Positions 27,102 to 36,286 of a stretch of 64,000 nt of DNA are shown piece after piece. The DNA is from Jatrophihabitans sp. GTDB lineage: Bacteria > Actinomycetota > Actinomycetes > Mycobacteriales > Jatrophihabitantaceae. Both the position numbers and the translations under genes were made by a program. The notes beneath the pieces are model-generated. The model was not told the DNA's origin. It saw only the letters and a list, made by a program, of their open reading frames with translations, and did not search any database. How positions within the stretch are numbered: position 1 is the first letter of the stretch; the number at the start of each line of letters is the position of its first letter. The DNA lies in assembly GCA_036399055.1 (NCBI GenBank), contig DASWNX010000018.1, positions 62,001 through 126,000 of the forward strand, in the 5' to 3' direction.

Positions 27102-28208
27102 ATGGATGTCGCCGCACGGCGATGGTTCGACTCGCACACCTTCGACGCGGCACGGTTCGGGCTCGCCGACCTGCTCAGGGCCAAGCGGCAGTCGGCTGAC
27201 ACCGTCAGCGTGGTGATCCCGGCGCGCGACGAGGCCGGGACCGTCGCGGCCGTGGTCAGCCAGATTCGCCAGGCGCTGATGGTCACCGGCCTGGTGGACG
27301 AGTTGATCGTCCTGGACTCCGACTCCACCGACGACACCGCGGCGGTGGCCCGGGCCGCGGGCGCGACCGTGTTCGCCGCCCGCGACATCGACACCGGCAC
27401 ACCGGTGAGCCCCGGCAAGGGCGAGGCGTTGTGGAAGTCGCTGTTCGTCACCAACGGTGATCTGCTGGTCTTCATCGACGCCGACCTGACCGAGTGGGGT
27501 CCGCACTTCGTGACCGGCCTGCTCGGGCCGTTGCTGACCGACCCGGACACCCTGCTGGTCAAAGGCTTCTACGACCGGCTGGCCGACGACCTGCCCGCGG
27601 AGCCGGCTGCCTCGCCGCCGAACGCCGCGCCGCAGGGCGGCCGGGTCACCGAGCTGGTCGCCCGGCCGTTGCTGAACCTCTACTGGCCCGAGCTGGCCGC
27701 TGTCGTGCAGCCGTTGGCCGGCGAGTGGGCCGTGCGACGCTCGCTGATCGAGTCGCTGCCCATCCCGGTCGGCTACGGCGTCGAGTTCGCCAGCCTGACC
27801 GACACCTGGCGCCTGCACGGCCTGCCGGCGATCGCCCAGGTCGACCTGGGCAGACGTGGGCATCGGCACCAGAACGTGCATGATCTGGGAGTGATGGCCG
27901 CCGAGATCCTGGCGACGGCGATGCGCCGGCTGCCGCTGGGTCGGTCCGGCGGGTCCGCGCAGGCGCCGCCGGGGCTGGCGCCGCCGGTCCAGGCGCGAGA
28001 CCTGCAGCAGTACGACCGCGGCACCCCGCAGGGCTGGCGCAGCCGCTCGGTGCCGGTGATCGAGCGCCCGGCCGCCCGGGGCAACGCGCGCTACCGGGCC
28101 CATGAGCAGCGGGCCCATGAGCAGCGGGCGCATGAGCAGCGGGCGCATGAGCAGCGGGCCCATGAGCAGCGGGCCCATGAGCAGACAGTGACCCGATGCT
28201 CGAGCTAG
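27102..28208 (+). CDS. gpgS: Glucosyl-3-phosphoglycerate synthase with repeat tail
   Basis: The GT81 enzyme transfers glucose from UDP-glucose to 3-phosphoglycerate, the first step to glucosylglycerate and methylglucose lipopolysaccharides. The 368-aa protein shows VVIPARDEAGTVAAVV, ELIVLDSDSTDDTA, PGKGEALWKSL and the metal-binding FIDADLTEWG, then the VKGFYDR acceptor loop. The last 35 residues are unlike the family: six exact AHEQR-type pentapeptides followed by TVTRCSS. An AGCGGAGGGG ribosome site precedes the ATG. The gene overlaps the folP2-like start by 13 bp; in M. tuberculosis gpgS (Rv1208) is also next to folP2 (Rv1207). Confidence 0.93.
   Translation: MDVAARRWFDSHTFDAARFGLADLLRAKRQSADTVSVVIPARDEAGTVAAVVSQIRQALMVTGLVDELIVLDSDSTDDTAAVARAAGATVFAARDIDTGTPVSPGKGEALWKSLFVTNGDLLVFIDADLTEWGPHFVTGLLGPLLTDPDTLLVKGFYDRLADDLPAEPAASPPNAAPQGGRVTELVARPLLNLYWPELAAVVQPLAGEWAVRRSLIESLPIPVGYGVEFASLTDTWRLHGLPAIAQVDLGRRGHRHQNVHDLGVMAAEILATAMRRLPLGRSGGSAQAPPGLAPPVQARDLQQYDRGTPQGWRSRSVPVIERPAARGNARYRAHEQRAHEQRAHEQRAHEQRAHEQRAHEQTVTRCSS
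28095..28184 (+). repeat. Six in-frame 15-bp tandem repeats at the gpgS 3' end
   Basis: Six consecutive copies of a 15-bp unit of the form CGG-GCC/GCG-CAT-GAG-CAG encode RAHEQ repeated. The only variation is GCC versus GCG for Ala (units 3 and 4 have GCG). The near identity at silent positions indicates recent slippage expansion. Copy changes would keep the frame and only alter the length of the protein tail. Confidence 0.9.
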
Positions 28209-29056
28209 CCGGCCGCGGCTTCGAGCCGAGCGACCTGCTGATCATGGCGATCGTGAACCGGACGCCGGACTCCTTCTATGACCGCGGCGCCACCTACGCC
28301 TTCGACAAGGCCCTGGAGCGAGTGGCCGAGGTGGTCGCCGCCGGCGCTGAGATCGTCGACATCGGCGGTGTGAAGGCCGCGCCCGGCGACGAGGTCGACA
28401 CCGAAGAGGAGATCCGGCGCACGGTCGATTTCGTGGCCAGGGTGCGCGCGGACTTTCCCGACCTGATCATCTCGGTGGACACCTGGCGCCACGAGGTGGC
28501 CCGGGCCGTCTGCCAGGCCGGAGCGGATGTGCTCAACGACGCCTGGGGCGGCTATGACCCGCGGTTGGCCGAGGTGGCTGCCGAGTTCGACGCCGCGCTG
28601 GTCTGCACGCACGCCGGTGGGGTGCAGCCGCGGACCAGGCCGCACCGGATCTTCTACGACGACGTGCTGGCCGACGTGCTGGATCGCACGGTCGCTCTCG
28701 CCGAGCGTGCGGTCGGCCTGGGGGTCTCGCGTCAGCGGATCATGATCGACCCGGGGCATGACTTCGGCAAGAACACCTGGCATTCACTGGAGGTGACCCG
28801 CCGGTTGAGCGAGATGGTGGCGACTGGCTGGCCGGTTCTGGTGTCGCTGTCGAACAAGGACTTCGTCGGCGAGGCGCTGGACCTGCCGTTGGACCAGCGG
28901 TTGCTGGGCACCCTGGCGACCACCGCCATCTGCGCCTGGCAGGGGGCCATGGTGTTTCGCGCCCACAATGTGGCCGAGACCCGGCAGGTGCTCGACATGG
29001 TCGCCGCCATCCGAGGCAGCCAGCCGCCCCGGCGGGCCGTGCGGGGCCTGGCGTGA
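28196..29056 (+). CDS. Dihydropteroate synthase family protein, FolP2-like
   Basis: The 286-aa TIM-barrel protein has the pterin-binding motifs of DHPS: IMAIVNRTPDSFYDRG, VDIGGVKAAPGDEVDTEEE, ISVDTWRHEVA, VLNDAWGG, IMIDPGHDFGKNT and VSLSNKDFVGE. The wording at the second motif (GGVKAAPG rather than GGxSTRPG) and its place next to gpgS match mycobacterial FolP2. That protein does not replace FolP1 in folate synthesis, so true DHPS activity is doubtful. The ATG lies inside gpgS, indicating coupling. Confidence 0.85.
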   Translation: MLELAGRGFEPSDLLIMAIVNRTPDSFYDRGATYAFDKALERVAEVVAAGAEIVDIGGVKAAPGDEVDTEEEIRRTVDFVARVRADFPDLIISVDTWRHEVARAVCQAGADVLNDAWGGYDPRLAEVAAEFDAALVCTHAGGVQPRTRPHRIFYDDVLADVLDRTVALAERAVGLGVSRQRIMIDPGHDFGKNTWHSLEVTRRLSEMVATGWPVLVSLSNKDFVGEALDLPLDQRLLGTLATTAICAWQGAMVFRAHNVAETRQVLDMVAAIRGSQPPRRAVRGLA

Positions 29057-29706
29057 TCGTCGGGGTCGCCGGCTGCCCGAACCCGCCGCTGTTGCTGCAC
29101 GGTGTCACCGGCCGGCCGGTGGCCGAGGTGGAGCAGCTGCGGACCGCCTGCCTGGCCGCGATCGGCGAGCTGCTGGCAGCCGGGCCGAGCCGGCTGGTGG
29201 TGGTCGGCGGCGCGGCCAGGGGTGAGGACGACAAGGCGCTGAGCATCGTGGTCGGCCGGTTGCTGCTGAGCCAGGCCGGCTGCCGGCTGCCGATCGAGCA
29301 CCTGGTGATCGCGGCTGACAGCCCCCCGGCGGACTGCCTGCGGGCCGGCCGGGCGCTGGCGGCCGGGGAGGAGGCGACCGGGCTGCTGGTGATGGCCGAC
29401 GGCTCGGCTCGGCGCTCGCTGAAGGCGCCCGGCTACCTCGACGCCCGGGCCGCGCCGTTCGACGAGGGCGTCCGGGCATGCCTGAGCTCGGGCCGGCTGG
29501 CGGGCCTGGCCGATCTCGACCCGGTGCTGGCGGCCGAGCTGCTGGTCGCGGGCCGGGCGGCCTGGCAGGTGCTGGCCGGCGCCGTGGGTGAGGCGCCGGG
29601 CCGAGGCCATCTGCGCTACAGCGACGATCCATTCGGTGTGTGGTATCCGGTGTTCACCTGGGCACCCGCAAGTATGCTGAGCAAAATGCGCATAGAAAAG
29701 GGATAA
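29053..29706 (+). CDS. LigB-like (class III extradiol dioxygenase-related) protein
   Basis: A 217-aa protein that begins GVAGCPNPPLLLHGVTG, the place where LigB/MEMO-fold proteins carry metal ligands. It contains EHLVIAADSPPADCLRAGRAL, LLVMADGSARRSLKAPGYLD and ends HLRYSDDPFGVWYPVFTW followed by a 16-residue tail. Small relatives are common in actinobacteria and their substrate is unknown. The GTG start overlaps the folP2-like stop, so it belongs to the gpgS operon. Neither the metal site nor activity can be confirmed by eye. Confidence 0.6.
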   Translation: MIVGVAGCPNPPLLLHGVTGRPVAEVEQLRTACLAAIGELLAAGPSRLVVVGGAARGEDDKALSIVVGRLLLSQAGCRLPIEHLVIAADSPPADCLRAGRALAAGEEATGLLVMADGSARRSLKAPGYLDARAAPFDEGVRACLSSGRLAGLADLDPVLAAELLVAGRAAWQVLAGAVGEAPGRGHLRYSDDPFGVWYPVFTWAPASMLSKMRIEKG

Positions 29707-31044
<1,338 letters not shown>

Positions 31045-31049
31045 CCCGG

Positions 31050-31075
31050 CAGAGTCACTCGGGCAGAGTCACTCG
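31050..31075. promoter_or_regulatory. Twin GAGTCACTC sites ahead of the Lrp-type gene
   Basis: A 12-bp sequence, CAGAGTCACTCG, occurs at 31050-31061 and again at 31064-31075, period 14. Each contains the 9-bp palindrome GAGT-C-ACTC. They fill most of the short gap between hpd and the regulator gene, where an Lrp/AsnC protein could bind to control itself. Confidence 0.4.
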
Positions 31076-31102
31076 AGCGGCGCGGTGAACAGAGGGGTGG
31101 CG

Positions 31103-31603
31103 GTGAGCAGGCGCGAGATCGATTCACTGGACGTGGCGATCGTGGCCGCCCTGCGAGACACCCCGCGAGCCGGCTACCTGGAGCTGTCCCGGCTGCTGCA
31201 GGTCTCCCGGGCCACCATCCAGGCGCGGCTGGACCGCTTGGAGCGCGACGGGGTGGTCTGCGGGTACGGCCCGGACATCGACCTGGCCGTCGCCGGCTAC
31301 CCGGTGCTCGCGTTCGCCACGCTGGAGATAGCCCAGGGCCGGCTGGAGGAGGTGACCGCCGCGATCGCCGCCATCCCCTCTGTGGTCGAGGCCTTCGCCA
31401 CCACCGGGCCTGGCGACGTGCACTGCCGGCTGGCCGCCAGCTCGCACGAGGACCTGCAGCGGGTGCTGCTCGAGGTCTCCCAGGTTCCGGGGGTGGCCCG
31501 CTCGACGTCGGTGATCGCGCTGAGCAGGCTGGTGCGGCATCGGCCGGTCGAGCTGCTCGAAGCCGGTGAGGTGCCGCACGCCAGCCGGACGGGCGCCCGC
31601 TAA
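31103..31603 (+). CDS. Lrp/AsnC-family transcriptional regulator
   Basis: A 166-aa regulator with an N-terminal winged helix-turn-helix (IDSLDVAIVAALRDTPRAGY, LSRLLQVSRATIQARLDRLERDGVV) and a C-terminal RAM ligand-binding domain (VLAFATLEIAQGR, VEAFATTGPGDVHCRLAASSHEDLQ). The GTG at 31103 has AGAGGGG five bases upstream and is preferred to GTG 31097. Lying 58 bp after hpd, it probably senses an aromatic amino acid or keto acid and controls hpd, which is inference from position. Confidence 0.9.
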   Translation: MSRREIDSLDVAIVAALRDTPRAGYLELSRLLQVSRATIQARLDRLERDGVVCGYGPDIDLAVAGYPVLAFATLEIAQGRLEEVTAAIAAIPSVVEAFATTGPGDVHCRLAASSHEDLQRVLLEVSQVPGVARSTSVIALSRLVRHRPVELLEAGEVPHASRTGAR

Positions 31604-31640
31604 GTGCTCGGGAAACCCGTCCGGCCGGCCCACGGGTGGG

Positions 31641-32435
31641 TCAGCCTGCCGCGGTAGTGAACACCGGCAGGTAACCGCTGGACTGGCCGGTCCCGGTCGG
31701 GTGGTAGGACTTAGTGAGTTCGGAGTAGTTCAGCGAGTGCAGCCACTTGTCGCCGGAGCAGAGCTGGTGGCCGACGAACTTGCTGCGCACATCCGCGAAG
31801 ACGAAGCCGTGCCCAATGGCGGAGTTCTTAATGATGTTGTCGACCAGATTGATGCCTTCATCGATCTTGGCCCGGGAGGTTTCGCTCAGCCCGACGCAGT
31901 ACCAGACTCCCAGTTGGTAGAAGACCGGGTAGGACAGCACGACCACCCGGGCGTACGGGGCGCGGCTGCGAATGCCGTTGTAGGTGACGTTCAGCAAATT
32001 GGCCAGGTTGGCGTTGGCATAGGCCTCGGCCCTGTTCACCGCGGCGACGCATGCGGACTCGCTGTAGAGCACGCACGTGGTCATGATGTCGGAGAAGCCG
32101 ACGTCGTTGCCGCCGACGGTGATGCTGACCAGGCCGGTCGACGAGCTGAGCGCCGACAGCTGGTTGGCGTTGACGTCGGTGGTCTTGGCTCCAGAGCAGG
32201 CCACCATCCGGTAGGAGCTCGGATGGTGGGCGGCGTTCCACAACCCCGGGTACGCGGTCGGGCTCTGCAGACAGCCGCCGGACTCGCTGCCGCTGCCCAC
32301 GCCGGAGGAGTACGAGTCGCCCAGAGCGACATAGCCACCAGTTATGGCGTTGGCTGGCGCTGCGGTGAGCAGCACCGTCATCACGATCGCCATCGCCGAA
32401 CTGAAGGCGACGACCAGTGGGCGCATTTTGAGCAT
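31641..32435 (-). CDS. Secreted SGNH/GDSL esterase (lipase)
   Basis: A 264-aa exported hydrolase. The signal peptide ends about TAAPANA-ITGG (residue 30). The catalytic blocks are GDSYSSG (nucleophile Ser), SITVGGNDVGF (oxyanion Gly and Asn) and YHPTGTGQ (His), with three cysteine pairs spaced as in Streptomyces SGNH lipases, suggesting disulfides. The ATG at 32435 is chosen because GGAGGT lies six bases upstream and it gives a proper signal peptide; the frame is open a further 22 codons. The 5' region is AT-rich and has an AGTAC-CA-GTACT palindrome. Confidence 0.92.
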   Translation of the reverse strand: MLKMRPLVVAFSSAMAIVMTVLLTAAPANAITGGYVALGDSYSSGVGSGSESGGCLQSPTAYPGLWNAAHHPSSYRMVACSGAKTTDVNANQLSALSSSTGLVSITVGGNDVGFSDIMTTCVLYSESACVAAVNRAEAYANANLANLLNVTYNGIRSRAPYARVVVLSYPVFYQLGVWYCVGLSETSRAKIDEGINLVDNIIKNSAIGHGFVFADVRSKFVGHQLCSGDKWLHSLNYSELTKSYHPTGTGQSSGYLPVFTTAAG

Positions 32436-32477
32436 GTAGGACCTCCGGGTAGTGGGAATGGATCCCCGTGGCACATA

Positions 32478-32489
32478 AGTACCAGTACT
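32478..32489. promoter_or_regulatory. Palindrome AGTACCAGTACT upstream of the esterase gene
   Basis: A 5-2-5 perfect inverted repeat lies 43 bases ahead of the esterase start and next to a strikingly AT-rich segment (32500-32521) that could hold the promoter on the minus strand. It may be an operator; the regulator is unknown. Confidence 0.35.
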
Positions 32490-32563
32490 GCCCGGTTTCA
32501 CCTAGTATTAATATTTATTAAGGGAGGGTCACGCCGATTTCTGCCGGGTGCCGTCGGCGCTGA

Positions 32564-32899
32564 TTAGCTTGTGCGCCGGTCGAGCTCGGCCCGGGCGCGG
32601 ACCAGCTCGTCGCGCAGCTGGCCGGCGCGTTCGAAGTCCAGGTCATCGGACGCGCGCGCCATCTCCGTCGTGATGTCGGCCAGCAGCTGGTCGAGTTCCC
32701 AGCGGGTCCGAGCGCTGAGTTGCACCGCCGCCGTCCGGGTCGAGGTCTCGTCCCCGCCGTCCCGCAGCACCGGCATGACGGCCGGCGCCGCTCCCAGGTG
32801 GTGCACCCGGCCGGTGGCGGGCGCCTTGCGCTGGCGCCGCCGGCCGACCATGTCGCGGGCCCGGCCGGTTCCGGCCGGCAGGCCGTCGGCATCGCTCAT
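32564..32899 (-). CDS. UVR-motif (UvrB/UvrC interaction domain) small protein
   Basis: The 111-aa protein ends in a canonical UVR coiled-hairpin: ELDQLLADITTEMARASDDL then FERAGQLRDELVRARAELD. This domain mediates UvrB-UvrC or Clp/Mcs contacts. The first 60 residues are basic and unconserved and no nuclease or helicase domain is attached. The start is uncertain: a CATAAC -10-like element ends nine bases before the ATG at 32899, which would make it leaderless; an in-frame ATG at 32908 also exists. A partner cannot be named. Confidence 0.7.
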   Translation of the reverse strand: MSDADGLPAGTGRARDMVGRRRQRKAPATGRVHHLGAAPAVMPVLRDGGDETSTRTAAVQLSARTRWELDQLLADITTEMARASDDLDFERAGQLRDELVRARAELDRRTS

Positions 32900-32974
32900 G
32901 GCAACCATGTTATGGCGGGCTGGCCGGTTGCGCCGAGCAGTCCCAGACCATGCTTAGACTTACATGCAGCGGGC

Positions 32975-32992
32975 TCGTGAAAGTTTTCACGA
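32975..32992. promoter_or_regulatory. Rex-like operator, 18-bp perfect palindrome
   Basis: TCGTGAAAGTTTTCACGA is a perfect 8-2-8 inverted repeat, 99 bases before the start of the MenJ-like gene that leads into nuo. It has the length and core of Rex sites (TTGTGAA-N4-TTCACAA), differing only by one symmetric T-to-C/A-to-G pair. A -10-like TAGACT at 32955-32960 places the palindrome just downstream of the likely transcription start, a repressing position. Confidence 0.6.
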
Positions 32993-33091
32993 ACCGTCGC
33001 ACCTGAGGGGTAGCGGGTTCGCGCTGGCGCGCCATCGGCCGGCGGACGCGAGACGCCGGGTGTGCGTGGCGCGCCGAATTGAGGGAGCAGG

Positions 33092-34432
33092 ATGACCGTG
33101 ATCGCCGAGGGTCCGCGCGGCCTGTCCTTGCCTGCCGAGCAAGGCGAAGACAGCCATTACGACGCCGACGTGATCGTGGTCGGCGCCGGGCCGTCCGGCT
33201 CGGCCGCCGCGTATTGGATGGCCACCGCCGGGCTCGATGTCCTGCTGCTGGAGAAGACGTCCTTCCCGCGCGAGAAGGTCTGCGGTGACGGCCTCACCCC
33301 GCGAGGCACCCGGGCGCTGATCGACATGGGCATCGACGTCAGCGAAGAGGCCGGCTGGCTGCACAACAAGGGTCTGCGGGTGATCGGCGGTGGCATGCGC
33401 CTGGAGCTGGACTGGCCCGAACTGACCTCGTTCCCCGCTTACGGCCTGGTCCGCCCCCGGGCAGACCTGGACCACCTGCTGGTGCGGCAAGCCGTCAAGG
33501 CCGGCGCCCGGCTGCACGAGCAGACCTCGGTCACCGCGCCGATCCTGGACAAGCAGGGCCGGGTGAGGGGTGTGCGAGCGAAGTCGGCAGCGAGCGGGGA
33601 CCCGGCCGAGATCAGTTACCGGGCCCCGGTCGTGCTGGCCTGCGACGGGGTGTCGGGTCGGTTCGCCCTGGCGCTGGGCATGCAGCGCAATGACAAGCGG
33701 CCGATGGGCGTGGCGGTGCGCCGTTACTACACCAGCCCACGGACCGACGATGACTACCTGGAGTCCTGGCTTGAGTTGTGGGACGGCCCGCCCGGCGCCG
33801 ACGACGCCAAGCTGCTGCCCGGCTACGGCTGGATCTTCGGAATGGGCGACGGGTCGGTGAACGTCGGCTTGGGCGTGCTGAACTCCTCTGCCGGTTTCCA
33901 GAAGACCAACTACCGCTCGCTGCTGACCACCTGGTTGGACAACACCCCGCCCGAGTGGGGCCTGCGCGAGCAGAACGCGCTGTGCCCGACCCAGGGCGCC
34001 GGCCTGCCGATGGGCTTCAACCGGACACCGCACTACCGCGACGGCGTGCTCCTGGTCGGTGACTCCGGGGGCTCGGTGAACCCGTTCAACGGCGAAGGCA
34101 TCCCGTACGCGATGGAGTCGGGCAAGTTCGCCGCCGAGGCCGTCGTGCAAGCTCTGGCCCGTCCGCAGGGTCCGGCGCGGGAGAAGGCGCTGGCGGCCTA
34201 CCCGGCGGCGATGGCAGCCGAGTGGGGCGCCTACTACCGCCTCGGCGGCGTCTTCGTGAAGTTGATCGGCAATCCGGCGGTGATGCGAGCCTGCACCCGG
34301 CACGGCTTGCCGCATCCCCGGCTGATGCAGTTCGTCCTGAAGTTGCTCGCAAACCTGACAGACCCCCACGACGGCGATGCCAGCGACCGGATCATCACGG
34401 CGTTGACCCGCCTCACGCCGCCGCTGCGATAG
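33092..34432 (+). CDS. Geranylgeranyl reductase family flavoprotein, MenJ-like
   Basis: The 446-aa FAD enzyme has VIVVGAGPSGSAAAYWMA near 28-45, the family motif EKTSFPREKVCGDGLTPRG near 54-72 and GDSGGSVNPFNGEGIPYAME for the second FAD contact. Relatives reduce isoprenoid double bonds; the mycobacterial one, MenJ, saturates one unit of the menaquinone side chain. It lies 131 bp ahead of nuoA with the same orientation, and a polyprenyl diphosphate synthase closes the other end of nuo, which supports a quinone role. GGGAGCAGG precedes the ATG. Confidence 0.87.
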   Translation: MTVIAEGPRGLSLPAEQGEDSHYDADVIVVGAGPSGSAAAYWMATAGLDVLLLEKTSFPREKVCGDGLTPRGTRALIDMGIDVSEEAGWLHNKGLRVIGGGMRLELDWPELTSFPAYGLVRPRADLDHLLVRQAVKAGARLHEQTSVTAPILDKQGRVRGVRAKSAASGDPAEISYRAPVVLACDGVSGRFALALGMQRNDKRPMGVAVRRYYTSPRTDDDYLESWLELWDGPPGADDAKLLPGYGWIFGMGDGSVNVGLGVLNSSAGFQKTNYRSLLTTWLDNTPPEWGLREQNALCPTQGAGLPMGFNRTPHYRDGVLLVGDSGGSVNPFNGEGIPYAMESGKFAAEAVVQALARPQGPAREKALAAYPAAMAAEWGAYYRLGGVFVKLIGNPAVMRACTRHGLPHPRLMQFVLKLLANLTDPHDGDASDRIITALTRLTPPLR

Positions 34433-34448
34433 GCCTGCGATGGATAAC

Positions 34449-34462
34449 TTAGGCAAGCCTAA
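34449..34462. promoter_or_regulatory. Iron-box-like palindrome before nuoA
   Basis: TTAGGC-AA-GCCTAA is a perfect 6-2-6 inverted repeat followed by CC, 102 bases before the nuoA start. It resembles the DtxR/IdeR iron box (TTAGGTTAGSCTAACCTAA), matching about 13 of 19 positions. Iron control of the Fe-S-rich complex I would be logical. Confidence 0.45.
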
Positions 34463-34563
34463 CCAGCGGCCGGAACGTCGAGCAGACTACCGTGGCAGTG
34501 TTTGTCAAGAGTGCCGTGAGCCCAACGACGAGTGGACTCGAGTGAGAAGGGGGGCAGGTCACG

Positions 34564-34926
34564 ATGTTAGGGCCTTACCTGCCGATCGTGGTTCTTTTCG
34601 CGCTGGCTTTCGGGTTCGCGGTCTTCTCGGTGATCATCGCGACAGTGACCGGGCCCAAGCGCTACAACAAGGCCAAGCTGTCCTTCTACGAGTGCGGGAT
34701 CGAGCCCGCGCCGACGTCCTCGGGACCCAACAGATTCCCGGTGAAGTACTTCCTCACCGCAATGCTGTTCATCGTCTTCGACATCGAGATCATCTTCTTG
34801 TATCCCTACGCCGTCGCCAGCCGGGAGCTGGGCCTGCTGGGCCTGGTCGAGATCTTCCTGTTCCTGGCGACCGTGTTCGTCGCCTACGTCTATGTCTGGC
34901 GTCGCGGCGGTCTGGACTGGGACTGA
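34564..34926 (+). CDS. nuoA: NADH-quinone oxidoreductase subunit A
   Basis: The 120-aa membrane subunit has three transmembrane helices and the conserved loop SFYECGIEP between helices 1 and 2, whose Cys helps shape the quinone-site entrance, then the acidic FDIEIIFLYPYA. A GGGGGGCAGG ribosome site lies just upstream. First gene of the 14-gene nuo operon, 46 bp ahead of nuoB. Confidence 0.96.
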   Translation: MLGPYLPIVVLFALAFGFAVFSVIIATVTGPKRYNKAKLSFYECGIEPAPTSSGPNRFPVKYFLTAMLFIVFDIEIIFLYPYAVASRELGLLGLVEIFLFLATVFVAYVYVWRRGGLDWD

Positions 34927-34972
34927 CTGATGTGCCGACTACCCATTTCCACCACAAGATTGGCCCGCTGAC

Positions 34973-35508
<536 letters not shown>

Positions 35509-35512
<4 letters not shown>

Positions 35513-36225
35513 CCACCGGCCCTGACTTCGACCCTGAGGCGCCGCTCGGGCAGGCGTCGGGAAGCCTGCCGGCCGGTCGGCAGACACCCGGGATGTTCGG
35601 GGTCACCGGTTCCGGTGACACCTCCGGCTTCTCCGGCCTGCAGCGCGAGCCATGGATCGAGTTGCCCGCCGAGCCCCCGTACGGCGGGTACTTCGACGAG
35701 GTGATGGAGGCCTTCGCCGAGGCCTATCCCGAGCACGGGGCCGCGGTCGAGAAGGTCGTGCTGCACCGCGGCGAGCTGACCTTGCACCTGCGGCGCGAGC
35801 ACATCGCACGGGTCTGCCAGGTGTTTCGCGACGACCCGGCGCTGCGCTTTGAATTGCTGTCCAGCGTCTCGGGCGTGGACTACCTGGCCCGCGAGGGGGT
35901 CGAGGGAAAACGGCTGCACGCGGTCTACCAGCTGACCTCGATGACCTTCCGGCGGCGGATCAGGCTCGAGGTCGCGGTCAGCACCGCAGACCCGCGCATC
36001 CCCTCGGTCACCGGCGTCTACCCGACGGCCGACTGGCAGGAGCGCGAGACCTGGGACCTGCTCGGGATCGTCTTCGACGGCCACCCGGCGCTGACCCGGA
36101 TCATGATGCCCGACGACTGGGACGGCCACCCCCAGCGCAAGGACTACCCGCTCGGTGGCGTGGTGACCGAGTACAAGGGCGGCGCGAGCATCCCACCGCC
36201 GGACGAGCGGCGGGCCTACCGATGA
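35509..36225 (+). CDS. nuoC: NADH-quinone oxidoreductase subunit C
   Basis: The 238-aa 30-kDa-type subunit carries the family signature in [29 protein letters not shown] and ends in DYPLGG. About 50 N-terminal residues rich in Gly, Pro and acidic residues precede the conserved domain, a longer leader than in the E. coli protein, where C is fused to D. Here C and D are separate genes with a 61-bp gap. Confidence 0.95.
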
Positions 36226-36286
36226 GCAGCGCTCGCACCGGCTCGTCAGCGATGAGCGCTTCGGCCAGAAGTGAGGGGCATAACCG

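Noticed and set aside
25242..28178. A 978-codon open frame on the minus strand
   Set aside because: Only the part up to 26270 encodes the EamA transporter; the rest is antisense to thiE and gpgS and has repetitive shadow composition typical of high-GC DNA.
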